Assembly (NCBI GenBank): GCA_021844425.1
Contig: JAKBTL010000118.1
Span: 8,563 to 44,418, forward strand
DNA from: Actinomycetes bacterium
GTDB lineage: Bacteria; Actinomycetota; Acidimicrobiia; Acidimicrobiales; RAAP-2
Reading direction: 5' to 3'
Length of the DNA: 35,856 bases
Part shown: positions 8,501 through 23,003 of the stretch, piece after piece
Layout of the letters: the number at the start of each line of letters is the position of its first letter
Position numbering within the stretch: the stretch's first letter is position 1
Notes under the pieces: model-generated
What the model saw: the letters and a program-made list of their open reading frames with translations, nothing else
Told to the model about the DNA's origin: nothing
Database searches by the model: none
Translations under genes and position numbers: made by a program

Positions 8501-8531
8501 CGACCTCCCTCCGGGGAGGTCGTTCCAATTT
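8501..8531 (+). terminator. ilvB attenuator terminator
   Basis: A perfect 9-bp stem, CGACCTCCC (8501-8509) with GGGAGGTCG (8514-8522), is closed by a UCCG loop of the stable UNCG class. TTCCAATTT follows as a weak U-tract. It lies between the leader ORF and ilvB, so it acts as an attenuator rather than an operon end. Confidence 0.75.
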
Positions 8532-8605
8532 CGAGCGACATTTCGACCCGCCACTTTCGACCACGACGCGGTGCGACTGCAACAAGAAGGGACCTTGGAG
8601 ACGAC

Positions 8606-10405
8606 ATGCAGCTGACCGGAGCACAAGCACTGATCAAGAGCCTCGAGATGGAGGGGGTGGAGGTGATGTTCGGCCTCCCGGGCGGTGCGATCCTGCCCGT
8701 CTACGACCCGATCCTCTCCTCGTCCATCCGCCACATCCTCGTCCGGCACGAGCAGGGCGCTGGCCACATGGCCGAAGGGTACGCGCTGGCGACGGGGCGG
8801 CCTGGCGTGGCGGTCGTGACGAGCGGCCCTGGCGCGACGAACATCGTGACCCCGCTCTCCAACGCCTACATGGACTCGACCCCGCTCGTCGTGATCACCG
8901 GGCAGGTGCCGACTGCGTCGATCGGGACCGACGCCTTCCAGGAGTGCGACATCACCGGGGTCACCATGGGGATCACCAAGCACAACTGGCTGGTGACCTC
9001 CGCCCAGGACATCCCAGAGGTCGTGGCGTCGGCCTTCCACTTGGCGACGACGGGTCGTCCTGGACCCGTGCTCGTGGACGTCCCGAAGGACGTGTCCAAC
9101 GCCTCCATGGAGTGGCACTGGCCCGACCGTCTGGACCTCCCCGGGTACCGGGTGCCCGGCCCGCCGGAGCGTGCCGATATCGAGCGTGCCGCAGCCCTCA
9201 TGGCGGCTGCGCGCCGCCCGGTGCTCTACGTCGGTGGAGGGGTCCTGAAGGCGCGGGCGACGGAGGCGTTGCGGGCGCTCGCGGAGCGCACCGGATTCCC
9301 CGTGGTGACCACGCTCATGGCGCGCGGGGCGTTCCCCGACTCGCATCCCCAGTGTCTCGGCATGCCCGGCATGCATGGCAACTACACGGCCGTCACGGCG
9401 ATGCAGAGAGCCGATCTCCTCGTGGCGCTCGGCGCGCGTTTCGACGACCGGGTGACGGGTCGCCTCGACGCGTTCGCCCCGGGCGCGAAGGTCGTCCACG
9501 TCGACATCGACGCGGCGGAGCTGCACAAGGTCCGGAGGGCTGACGTCGCGATCGCCGGCGACTGCAAGGTGGTGATCGAGGCGCTCTCGGAGGCCGCCGC
9601 GCCGATGCTGGCCGGGGAGGACCCGGTGTCCCGTCTCTCTGCGTGGTGGGACGCGCTGCGCCGATGGCAGCGCGAGTTCCCCCTGCACTACGAGCGCCAC
9701 AGCGAGCCGCCGATCAAGCCGCAGATGGTGATCGAGACGTTGCGGGACCTCTCGCCGCCGGACACCGTCGTCGCGTCCGGCGTCGGCCAGCACCAGATGT
9801 GGGCGTCGCAGTACTGGCGTTTCGACTACCCGAACACCTGGATCAACTCGGGGGGCGCCGGCACGATGGGCTTCGCGGTGCCCGCCGCGATCGGCGCCAA
9901 GGTCGGCCGTCCCGATCGGACGGTGTGGGCGATCGACGGCGACGGGTGCTTCCAGATGACCGCGCAGGAGCTGGTCACCGCAGCTGCGGAGCGGATCCCG
10001 ATCAAGGTCGCGATCTTGAACAACGCCTACCTCGGGATGGTCAGGCAGTGGCAGGAGATGTTCTACGGTGAGCGGTACTCCGAGGTGTACCTGTCGCCCG
10101 ACCTGCCCGACTACGTGAAGTGGGCGGAAGCGATGGGTGCCGAGGGCTTGCGCGTCGAGACACCCGAGGAGGTGGCACCGGCGATCGAGAAGGCGAATGC
10201 GGTTGACGACAGGCCCGTCGTGATCGACTTCCGTACGGACGCGTTCGAGAAGGTCTTCCCGATGGTGCCGGCCGGCGCGTCCAACGACGACGTCATGGTG
10301 CACCCCCAGCACACCGAGCGTGCCGACGCCGAGCGGTTGGCGTGGGAGCGCCTGGAGGCGGAGCGGCTGGCGTGGGAGCGCGTGGCGGCGGAGCGGCAGC
10401 GATGA
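8606..10405 (+). CDS. ilvB: Acetolactate synthase large subunit
   Basis: A ThDP/FAD enzyme that condenses two pyruvates, or pyruvate and 2-ketobutyrate, in the first common BCAA step. The 599 residues include the three domains of the family. E49 in [13 protein letters not shown] is the expected ThDP-activating Glu, VTSGPGATN follows, and the metal/ThDP motif [11 protein letters not shown]...[11 protein letters not shown] lies near the C-terminus. The ATG at 8606 is preceded by AAGAAGGGA and GGAG. The last 25 residues are an unusual 30-bp duplication ([25 protein letters not shown]), a charged helix-like tail beyond the normal end. The stop overlaps ilvN by four bases. Confidence 0.97.
   Translation: MQLTGAQALIKSLEMEGVEVMFGLPGGAILPVYDPILSSSIRHILVRHEQGAGHMAEGYALATGRPGVAVVTSGPGATNIVTPLSNAYMDSTPLVVITGQVPTASIGTDAFQECDITGVTMGITKHNWLVTSAQDIPEVVASAFHLATTGRPGPVLVDVPKDVSNASMEWHWPDRLDLPGYRVPGPPERADIERAAALMAAARRPVLYVGGGVLKARATEALRALAERTGFPVVTTLMARGAFPDSHPQCLGMPGMHGNYTAVTAMQRADLLVALGARFDDRVTGRLDAFAPGAKVVHVDIDAAELHKVRRADVAIAGDCKVVIEALSEAAAPMLAGEDPVSRLSAWWDALRRWQREFPLHYERHSEPPIKPQMVIETLRDLSPPDTVVASGVGQHQMWASQYWRFDYPNTWINSGGAGTMGFAVPAAIGAKVGRPDRTVWAIDGDGCFQMTAQELVTAAAERIPIKVAILNNAYLGMVRQWQEMFYGERYSEVYLSPDLPDYVKWAEAMGAEGLRVETPEEVAPAIEKANAVDDRPVVIDFRTDAFEKVFPMVPAGASNDDVMVHPQHTERADAERLAWERLEAERLAWERVAAERQR
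10328..10402 (+). repeat. 30-bp tandem repeat at the ilvB 3' end
   Basis: Copies at 10328-10357 and 10358-10387, then a half copy up to the stop, encode a ten-residue [12 protein letters not shown] unit. The repeat ends where ilvN begins. Confidence 0.9.
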
Positions 10406-10947
10406 GCCCCGCCGAGGCAGCAGTGGACCGCCACCACATCCTCACGGTGCTCGTCGAGAACAAGGCAGGCGTGCTCGCACGCGTGGCCGGGCTCTTCTCG
10501 CGCCGCGGCTACAACATCTTCTCGCTCGCCGTCGCACCGACCGAAGACGACCGCTTCAGCCGCATCACCATCGTCGTCGACGTGGAGTCTGCGCCGCTCG
10601 AGCAGGTCGTCAACCAGCTCGACAAGCTGGTGAACGTCGTGGCGATCTCGGAGCTCGCAGCGGCCAGCGCCGTCCAGCGAGAGCTCCTCCTTGCGACCGT
10701 CGCCGCGGCACCCGAAGAGCGCTCACAGGTGATCCAGCTGGTCGGGGTGTTCGGCGGCGAGGTGGTGGACGTCGGCGCGGACCGGCTCACCGTCATGCTG
10801 GCGGGGCCCCCGGAGAAGCTCGACGGCTTCGAGGGCCTGCTCGAGACGTACGAGGTCCTCGATCTCCAGCGCACCGGCCGGGTCGCCTTGCCAAAGATCG
10901 ACGTCCCCCCGCCTGCCAGGAACCGGCTGGTCGCGATCGGCTCGTGA
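10402..10947 (+). CDS. ilvN: Acetolactate synthase small (regulatory) subunit
   Basis: A 181-residue regulatory partner of IlvB, normally conferring valine feedback inhibition and full activity. The N-terminal ACT domain (about residues 11-85) starts [28 protein letters not shown], and an ALS small-subunit C-terminal domain follows to about 165. The ATG at 10402 overlaps the ilvB stop (ATGA), which fixes the start and implies translational coupling. A further-upstream frame from 10342 would lie inside the ilvB repeat and is rejected. Confidence 0.97.
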   Translation: MSPAEAAVDRHHILTVLVENKAGVLARVAGLFSRRGYNIFSLAVAPTEDDRFSRITIVVDVESAPLEQVVNQLDKLVNVVAISELAAASAVQRELLLATVAAAPEERSQVIQLVGVFGGEVVDVGADRLTVMLAGPPEKLDGFEGLLETYEVLDLQRTGRVALPKIDVPPPARNRLVAIGS

Positions 10948-10973
10948 GCAGCCCGGCGACCGGGCGCGACGGG

Positions 10974-11064
10974 TCGTGAGAGGCTTCTGGCGAAGCGGGC
11001 TCCCCGGCTCGTGAGAGGCTTCTGGCGAAGCGGGCTCCCCGGCTCGTGAGAGGCTGGCGAAAGC
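10974..11064 (+). repeat. 35-bp repeat, 2.5 copies, hairpin-forming
   Basis: Copies start at 10974, 11009 and 11044 (the last truncated). Each full copy contains GCTTC-TGGC-GAAGC, a 5-bp hairpin, next to CTCGTGAG, itself a short palindrome. The truncated copy still forms a hairpin with arms GGCT and AGCC. The repeat fills the gap between ilvN and the 14-bp array before ilvC. Confidence 0.9.
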
Positions 11065-11086
11065 CGACGACGACCGGGCGGCGACG

Positions 11087-11180
11087 CAGGTCACGTCGGG
11101 CAGGTCACGTCGGGCAGGTCACGTCGGGCAGGTCACGTCGGGCAGGTCACGTCGGGCAGGTCACGTCGGGCAGGTCACGT
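11087..11180 (+). repeat. 14-bp array CAGGTCACGTCGGG x6.7
   Basis: Six perfect 14-bp copies (11087-11170) and a 10-bp partial copy end 43 bp before the ilvC ATG, just upstream of its purine-rich ribosome binding region. The unit carries TCACGT. The near-perfect identity of the copies suggests recent expansion or active homogenisation. Confidence 0.97.
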
Positions 11181-11223
11181 GCAACAACGGGAAAAGGAAA
11201 AAAGAGGAAAGGAGCGCCGAGCG

Positions 11224-12249
<1,026 letters not shown>

Positions 12250-12296
12250 GGGCGGGGCCGTGGGCGGGGCCGTGGGCGGGCCGTGAGCGGGGCTGT
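12250..12296 (+). repeat. 12-bp repeat downstream of ilvC
   Basis: Four copies of GGGCGGGGCCGT (the third 11 bp long, the fourth degenerate) start directly after the ilvC stop. Confidence 0.85.
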
Positions 12297-12300
12297 GCGC

Positions 12301-14744
<2,444 letters not shown>

Positions 14745-14761
14745 AGCCGGATCCCCTGGCG

Positions 14762-16339
14762 ATGGCCCGCGTCCTGGTTGCTGAGAAGATCGCCGATCGC
14801 GGCCTCGAGCTGCTCGCAGAGGCAGGCCACGTCGTCGAGGTGCGGGAGGGGTTGGGCCCCGACCAGCTGCTCGACGCCGTCGCGGGCGTTCACGCGCTCG
14901 TGGTGCGCTCGGGCACGAAGGTGACCGCGCACGTGCTCTCTGCTGCCACGGACTTGGTGGTCGTCGGGCGGGCGGGCGTCGGCCTGGACAACGTCGACGT
15001 CGAGGCAGCGACCGAGCGCGGCGTGATGGTGGTGAACGCCCCGACGTCGAACATCCTGTCGGTCGCCGAGCAGACGATGGGCCTGCTGCTGGCCCAGGCG
15101 CGCAACATCCCCCAGGCGCACGCGGCGCTCGTCGCAGGGCGCTGGGAGCGCTCGCGCTGGGAGGGCGTCGAGCTCTACGGCAAGGTGCTCGGCATCGTGG
15201 GCCTCGGGCGGGCGGGCTCGTTGGTCGCCCAGCGTGCCGCCGCCTTCGGGATGCGTCTCCTCGGCTACGACCCCTACGTGTCGGTGGAGCGCGCCAGGGC
15301 GATGGGCGTCGAGCTGTGCTCCCTCTCGGAGGTGTTCGCCGACGCTGACTTCGTGACCATCCACGTCCCGAAGACGCCCGAGACGACGGGGCTCGTCGGG
15401 CGCGAGCTCCTGGGGAAGGCGAAGCCCGGCATCAGGATCGTGAACACCTCGCGCGGCGGGATCGTCGACGAGGACGCTCTCTACGACGCCATCGTGTCGG
15501 GTGCTGTCGGCGGCGCGGCGCTCGACGTCTTCGCGACCGAGCCGCCGGGCCCCTCCCGCCTCTTCGAGCTCGAACGGGTCGTGGTGACGCCTCACCTCGG
15601 CGCCTCCACGGAGGAAGCGCAGGACAAGGCGGGTGTCACGATCGCCGAGCAGGTGCTGCTCGCGCTGGCAGGCGACTTCGTGCCCTTCGCCGTGAACCTG
15701 GCCGCCTCGGAGGTCTCCGAGACGGTCCGCCCCTTCATGCACCTCACCGAGCAGCTCGGGCGCTTGTTCGCGTGCCTCCACGAGGGGCTGCCGGACCGGC
15801 TGGAAGTGGAGTACCGAGGCGAGATCGCTGGGCACGCCACGGGCATCCTCACGCTGTGCGCCGTGAAGGGCCTCTTCTCGAAGTCGGCGGAGGAGCCGGT
15901 CTCCTACGTGAACGCGCTCCAGGTCGCCGAGCGCCGCGGGCTCGCAGTCGAGGCGATCTCGGCGGCCGCTTCGCCCTTCTACAGGAGCCTCGTCACGCTG
16001 CGCTCCGGGAGCCACGCCGTCGCGGGGACCCTCGCCGGCGCCGGGGCGCGTCCCGAGCCGCGGATCGTGATGGTGGACGAGCACACGCTCGAGGTGCCGC
16101 CAGCCGAGCACATGCTGGTGGTGCACAACGACGACCGCGCCGGGATGATCGGCGTGGTGGGAATGGCGCTCGGCATCACCGGTATCTCCATCTCGTCCAT
16201 GGCCGTGGGACCGAGCGCCGACGGGCACAGCGCGCTCATGGTGCTCTCGACGGCCGGGCCCGTTCCCTCGGAACTGGTCGAGCACCTCCGCCACGGCGAC
16301 GGGATCCTTGGCATCCACGCGGTCAGCCTCACGCCGTAG
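14762..16339 (+). CDS. serA: D-3-phosphoglycerate dehydrogenase
   Basis: This enzyme oxidises 3-phosphoglycerate with NAD in the first step of serine synthesis. The 525 residues match the long type I enzyme. The NAD-binding loop is GIVGLGRAGSLVAQ. Catalytic R231 is in NTSRGGIVDEDAL and H278 in TPHLGASTEEA, close to the numbering of the M. tuberculosis enzyme. An intervening (ASB) domain is followed by a C-terminal ACT domain (about residues 450-525, HMLVVHNDDRAGMIGVVG) that normally binds serine. The ATG at 14762 follows the aminotransferase stop by 17 bp. The frame is open far upstream, but family alignment supports this start. Confidence 0.96.
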   Translation: MARVLVAEKIADRGLELLAEAGHVVEVREGLGPDQLLDAVAGVHALVVRSGTKVTAHVLSAATDLVVVGRAGVGLDNVDVEAATERGVMVVNAPTSNILSVAEQTMGLLLAQARNIPQAHAALVAGRWERSRWEGVELYGKVLGIVGLGRAGSLVAQRAAAFGMRLLGYDPYVSVERARAMGVELCSLSEVFADADFVTIHVPKTPETTGLVGRELLGKAKPGIRIVNTSRGGIVDEDALYDAIVSGAVGGAALDVFATEPPGPSRLFELERVVVTPHLGASTEEAQDKAGVTIAEQVLLALAGDFVPFAVNLAASEVSETVRPFMHLTEQLGRLFACLHEGLPDRLEVEYRGEIAGHATGILTLCAVKGLFSKSAEEPVSYVNALQVAERRGLAVEAISAAASPFYRSLVTLRSGSHAVAGTLAGAGARPEPRIVMVDEHTLEVPPAEHMLVVHNDDRAGMIGVVGMALGITGISISSMAVGPSADGHSALMVLSTAGPVPSELVEHLRHGDGILGIHAVSLTP

Positions 16340-16372
16340 GCGGCTGCACGATTCTCGGGGATGGTCCGCTGC

Positions 16373-16440
16373 GGGACCTCCACCGGGTCAAGGGGCTGCG
16401 CCGGGTCACGGGACCTCCACCGGGTCAAGGGGCTGCGCCG
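16373..16440 (+). repeat. 31-bp direct repeat, period 37
   Basis: Two identical 31-bp copies (16373-16403 and 16410-16440) lie in the convergent gap after serA. A further small 10-bp AGCTAC-type triplication occurs at 16532-16561 across the HNH gene 3' end. Apart from these I see nothing in 16340-16553. Confidence 0.9.
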
Positions 16441-16553
16441 CAGCGCGCGGCAGCGAGCTCCACCGCGGCGGATGCGCGTCGCGCTCGGGCGCTCGGGTGC
16501 AGGTTCAGGTTCGTTGCAAGGAACTTCCCGAAGCTACCGGCAGCTACGCGGAG

Positions 16554-17804
16554 CTACGGAGGGTCTGGCTCGCAGTCGCTGGTAGCCGCCAGCCGGGTCT
16601 TCCTCGTCTCCCTCGTCCGCTGCGCCGCGCTCGTCCGCCCCGTCGCCCTGCTCCCCAGGAGGCCGGCTCGGCGGTCACGCTCGGTCTTCTCTGCGTGGCA
16701 GGAGTGGCAGCGGGACTTCATGTTCGCGTACGACGTGGGGCCGTCGTTGGCGACGGGATCGTCGTGGTCGTACTCGAGGCCGTAACGCCTCGTGCAGTCG
16801 GTGCACTCTCTCCCACTGAAGGCAGGGACCGGCCCCAAGTCGAGGGCGGTGCGGAGGTGCGCTGTGAGCTTCCGGCCAGCGTGGAGGACCGTCTGGATGT
16901 CTTTCCCATCGTGAAGGACGACCTTCACGAACGCATCCTTCGCGAGCTCCTTCGCAAGGTCGACAGGGATCGGCCCCCCGCCGATCAGGTGGCAAGGCTC
17001 ACTTACGTGAGCGTGGCCCCGTCTCCACGCGTAGAGGTCGCAGACGACGACGAGGTCGGCTGCTCCCTTCGGACATGGCTCGTCGCCGATCGAGAGCGCC
17101 ACAAGGGCGTCTGCCGCGTTGGCCTCGAACCGCTCGCCGACTCCGCGGCGCCTTGCATCTCTACGAAGCCGAGCAGCCCGCCGCTCGATTCGGTTGACGA
17201 ACGGAATCCCGGACTCGGGCGGGAGGGCACCTTCGAAGCAGACCATCCCGAGGCCGTCGCGCCAGTGGCGGAAGCGGCGTGCGGCGATCTGCCGGCGGTG
17301 GAGGTCGTCAACCGGGGTGCCGGTCAGCCGGCGCTCCCTGACCTCGTCGCGTACCCTGGTCAGGTCACCTTGCCGGGCGACCTCCAAGAGATCGTGCTCG
17401 GACCCTTCGAGCTCGGACTGTGCCTTGGTGATCTCCTGTGCCTGCAGGACCGACACGGCCCCTGACAGGAGCGCATTCTTGGTCTCCGGGTGGGCGTCGA
17501 GAGACCGAGCGAGCTCCAGCGCCTGGCGAGCCTGGGAGCTCGTCGTCCCGCCTTGGCGAGCCATCCAGGCCACCGGGTCCGTAAAACCCGCGTCCTTGTG
17601 CGCTCCGTCCGCGACAGCGCGGGCACCTGCGACCAGGCGTGCTGCTGCGCAGGCCTTCTCGGTCACCGAGAGCTCCTCGGCGACGCGCGCGCAGTCCACG
17701 CCGCGAAGAGACCCGGGTTCAAAGACCGCGAGCTCCGCACGAAGCGCTTTCGCCGCTTCGATGACCCGTGCCCCGTTGCTGGCTCCGTTGGTCGCGGTCA
17801 GCAT
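16554..17804 (-). CDS. DUF222/13E12-type HNH endonuclease-domain protein
   Basis: A 416-residue protein of the 13E12 repeat family found in many copies in actinobacteria. The N-terminal DUF222 helical region covers about residues 10-300. The C-terminal HNH nuclease motif is seen as CTDC, LEYDHDDPVANDGPTSYAN and CHSCHAEKTERD, which keeps the expected Cys pairs, the DH metal-site pair, the Asn and the final Cys-His. It is thus likely to bind a structural zinc ion and be catalytically competent. The cellular role of this family is not established. Its ATG at 17804 has no clear Shine-Dalgarno sequence. Its position between serA and leuA, with no partner genes, is typical of scattered insertion of this family. 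Confidence 0.85.
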   Translation of the reverse strand: MLTATNGASNGARVIEAAKALRAELAVFEPGSLRGVDCARVAEELSVTEKACAAARLVAGARAVADGAHKDAGFTDPVAWMARQGGTTSSQARQALELARSLDAHPETKNALLSGAVSVLQAQEITKAQSELEGSEHDLLEVARQGDLTRVRDEVRERRLTGTPVDDLHRRQIAARRFRHWRDGLGMVCFEGALPPESGIPFVNRIERRAARLRRDARRRGVGERFEANAADALVALSIGDEPCPKGAADLVVVCDLYAWRRGHAHVSEPCHLIGGGPIPVDLAKELAKDAFVKVVLHDGKDIQTVLHAGRKLTAHLRTALDLGPVPAFSGRECTDCTRRYGLEYDHDDPVANDGPTSYANMKSRCHSCHAEKTERDRRAGLLGSRATGRTSAAQRTRETRKTRLAATSDCEPDPP

Positions 17805-17964
17805 GGATCACACGATCGCACGAGGGTGTGACGCTCACGGAGGTGCGGCAGGTGCGGCGCCCGGCGCGGGCAGGACTGCCAGCACGGTGGGGGCGACAGT
17901 CGGGCGCGGGCGGAGGGACGGCTCCAGCAGCGCAACGAGCCGAGTCAGCGCAGCTTGCGCAGTA

Positions 17965-18159
17965 TCAGCGGCTCGCTGCAGACGGTGCCTTCGGCTGGTT
18001 CGCCGTGGGAGCGCGCGTCGCTGCTGGCTTGCGGACGACGGGCGGCCAGTGGTCAGGGGTGCCGCGCTGGCGCCAACCCGGCCCTCCTGGCGCGGCCCGG
18101 CGCCGGTAGAGCTCGATGCCGATCACGACGACGAGAACGAGGAGGACGAACTTTTTCAC
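17965..18159 (-). CDS. Small single-helix membrane protein
   Basis: A 64-residue ORF from GTG 18159, starting VKKFVLLVLVVVIGIELYRRRA: two lysines, one hydrophobic helix, then a basic stop-transfer sequence and a Pro/Ala-rich cytoplasmic tail. It vaguely recalls actinobacterial DLW-39-type small proteins but lacks the DLW end. A -10-like TAGTCT (18172-18167, minus strand) lies 7 nt before the GTG, consistent with a leaderless mRNA. An ATG at 18207 would give 80 residues with an atypical N-terminus. No function can be assigned. The flanking 17805-17964 shows nothing recognisable. Confidence 0.5.
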   Translation of the reverse strand: MKKFVLLVLVVVIGIELYRRRAAPGGPGWRQRGTPDHWPPVVRKPAATRAPTANQPKAPSAASR

Positions 18160-18254
18160 CGCAGGGAGACTACCTAGCTCGCAGGAGACCAGCCTCCAGC
18201 GGACCAAGGCCGGACCATGCCTGCCCGCAGCTGGGCCTGCACAGGGGGCCGCCC

Positions 18255-18283
18255 TTGACAGCTACCTGCGATCCTGAGAGCAT
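18255..18283 (+). promoter_or_regulatory. Promoter of the leuA leader
   Basis: A perfect TTGACA (18255-18260), a 17-bp spacer and GAGCAT (18278-18283) place the transcription start at about 18290, the first base of the leader GTG. The -10 is weak (A2, A5, T6 conserved), but the geometry is exact. Confidence 0.65.
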
Positions 18284-18289
18284 CGCAGT

Positions 18290-20978
<2,689 letters not shown>

Positions 20979-20982
<4 letters not shown>

Positions 20983-22448
20983 CGCGTCGCGTGCTCCTCG
21001 AGATCGGCCGGCGCCGCGAAGTGCCCGGCCACGGCGGTGGCTGCGGCGACCGCGGGGGACACGAGGTGCGTCCTCCCGCCCCGGCCCTGGCGGCCTTCGA
21101 AATTCCGGTTGGAGGTCGACGCGCAGCGCTCACCCGGAGCGAGCTTGTCCGGGTTCATGCCAAGGCACATCGAGCAGCCTGGCTCGCGCCACTCGAACCC
21201 CGCCGCGAGGAACACCTCGTCCAGGCCCTCCTTCTCGGCCTGCGCTTTCACCCGGTGCGACCCGGGGACCACGAGCGCCCGGATGCGGTCGTGCACCCGG
21301 CGGCCGTCGAGCACGGCAGCCGCCGCTCGGAGATCCTCGATACGCGAGTTCGTGCAGGAGCCGATGAACACGGTGTCGACCTGGATGTCCCGCAGCGGCG
21401 TGCGCGGCGTGAGCCCCATGTAGGCGAGCGCTCGGGCTGCCGCGTCGCGGGCTGCGGCGTCGGCGAGCTCGTCGGGGTCGGGCACGGCGCCGTCGATGGG
21501 GGCGACCTGCGCAGGGTTCGTGCCCCAACTGACGTACGGCGAGAGCGCCGTCGCGTCGATGCGCACCTCCTTGGCGAACGTGGCAGCGGCGTCGGTCGGG
21601 AGCGAGCGCCACCACTCGAGCGCCTCCTCCCATGCGCGTCCCTTCGGCGCATGAGGACGGCCCTCTACGTAGGCGAACGTGGTGTCGTCAGGCGCGACCA
21701 TGCCGGCACGCGCGCCGGCCTCGATGGTCATGTTGCACAGCGTCATCCGCCCCTCCATCGAGAGGGCCTCGACCGCTTCGCCCCGGTACTCGACGACGTG
21801 GCCGAACCCGCCCCCGGTACCGATGCGGCCGATCGTCGCGAGCGCGAGGTCCTTCGCCGACACCCCCGAGGGCGCGCGCCCCTCGAAGGTGATGGCCATC
21901 GGGGACGGTCGCACCTGGGGGAGCGTCTGCGTGGCGAGCACGTGCTCCACCTCGCTCGTACCGATCCCGAAGGCGAGCGCGCCCAGCGCCCCGTGGGTGG
22001 AGGTGTGGCTGTCGCCGCACACCACGGTCATGCCGGGCTGCGTGATCCCGAGCTCGGGGCCGATCACGTGGACGATCCCCTGGTCGGGGTGGCCCATCGG
22101 GAAGCAACGGATGCCGAGTTCGGCGCAGTTCGCGTCGAGGACCTCGAGCTGGCGCGCCGAGACCGGGTCCTTCACCGTGTCACCGGTGGTCGGGACGTTG
22201 TGGTCGGCGGTTGCCAGGGTGAGGTCGGGTCTGCGGACCCGCCGCCCCGCCAGTCGGAGCCCGTCGAAGGCCTGGGGGGACGTCACCTCGTGGACGAGGT
22301 GGAGGTCGATGTAGAGCAGGTCGGGTTCGTCGCCTCCCGTGCGGACGGCGTGCGCGTCCCAGACCTTGTCGAACAGCGTGCGGCCGGCGGGAGCGTGGGC
22401 AGTGGTGCTCTGCCCGTCGGCCCCCCGTGACCCTGCCGGCTCGGTCAT
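20979..22448 (-). CDS. leuC: 3-Isopropylmalate dehydratase large subunit
   Basis: An aconitase-family [4Fe-4S] subunit of 489 residues. The cluster ligands C365 (GSCTNSR), C425 and C428 (CSMC) are present with the same 60/3 spacing as E. coli Leu[16 protein letters not shown] and [10 protein letters not shown] are intact. ATG 22448 overlaps the greA stop by four bases, so it is the middle gene of a greA-leuC-leuD minus-strand operon. Confidence 0.97.
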
Positions 22449-22933
22449 GCCCCCACCTTCACGATCTCGACGGTGAGCCTGCCGCCTGGCGCGTCGTACT
22501 CGACCTTGTCACCGCGGGTCTTGCCGATCAGCGCCTGCCCGAGAGGCGCGCTCGGGGAGACCACGGGCATGTCTCCGTGCCGCTCCTCGATGGAGCCGAC
22601 GAAGAAGTCCTGGGTGTCCTCGTCGCCCTCGTAGCGCAGCGTGACGACAGCCCCCTGTGAGACGGTCCCGTCGGCCGCCGCGCCGGCTTCCACGACCTTG
22701 GCGTTCTTCAAGAGCGCTTGGAGCTGACGGATGCGCGACTCCATCTTGCCCTGGCTGTCCTTGGCGGCGTGGTAGTCGCCGTTCTCGGAGAGGTCGCCGA
22801 GCGCGCGCGCCGACTCGATCGCCTTGGCGATCTCCACCCGCCCGCGCGTGGTGAGGTCCTCGAGCTCGGCTTGCAGCCGTTCGTAGGTCTCCGGCGTGAG
22901 GCGCGCCGGCTCGGTGCCGGGAGCGTCGGTCAT
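22445..22933 (-). CDS. greA: Transcription elongation factor GreA
   Basis: A secondary-channel RNA polymerase factor that stimulates cleavage of backtracked RNA. The 162 residues form an N-terminal coiled coil (about 10-85) with the acidic tip D47, E50, D53 in [14 protein letters not shown], then an FKBP-like domain with the [17 protein letters not shown] signature. The ATG at 22933 has GATAAT only 8 nt upstream on the same strand, so the message is probably leaderless. It heads the leuCD operon, linking a transcription factor gene with leucine biosynthesis. Confidence 0.96.
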   Translation of the reverse strand: MTDAPGTEPARLTPETYERLQAELEDLTTRGRVEIAKAIESARALGDLSENGDYHAAKDSQGKMESRIRQLQALLKNAKVVEAGAAADGTVSQGAVVTLRYEGDEDTQDFFVGSIEERHGDMPVVSPSAPLGQALIGKTRGDKVEYDAPGGRLTVEIVKVGA

Positions 22934-22941
22934 GGGTGAAG

Positions 22942-22947
22942 ATTATC
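22942..22947 (-). promoter_or_regulatory. greA-leuCD -10 box GATAAT
   Basis: GATAAT on the minus strand ends 8 nt before the greA ATG. No -35 was found at 16-18 bp. The closeness to the start codon implies a leaderless transcript. Confidence 0.5.
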
Positions 22948-23003
22948 GCCCGCACCGAGAGTCCTCGTGCGCGAGACTGCCCCGAGCGACGAAGGGGGGC
23001 TCC

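Noticed and set aside
11087..11180. CRISPR array or plasmid-type iterons
   Set aside because: Copies are contiguous with no spacers, no cas genes, and no Rep gene or AT-rich origin nearby.
16554..17804. HNH gene as a homing endonuclease inside an intron or a restriction system
   Set aside because: No intron or intein boundaries and no methyltransferase nearby. The DUF222 architecture fits the scattered 13E12 family.
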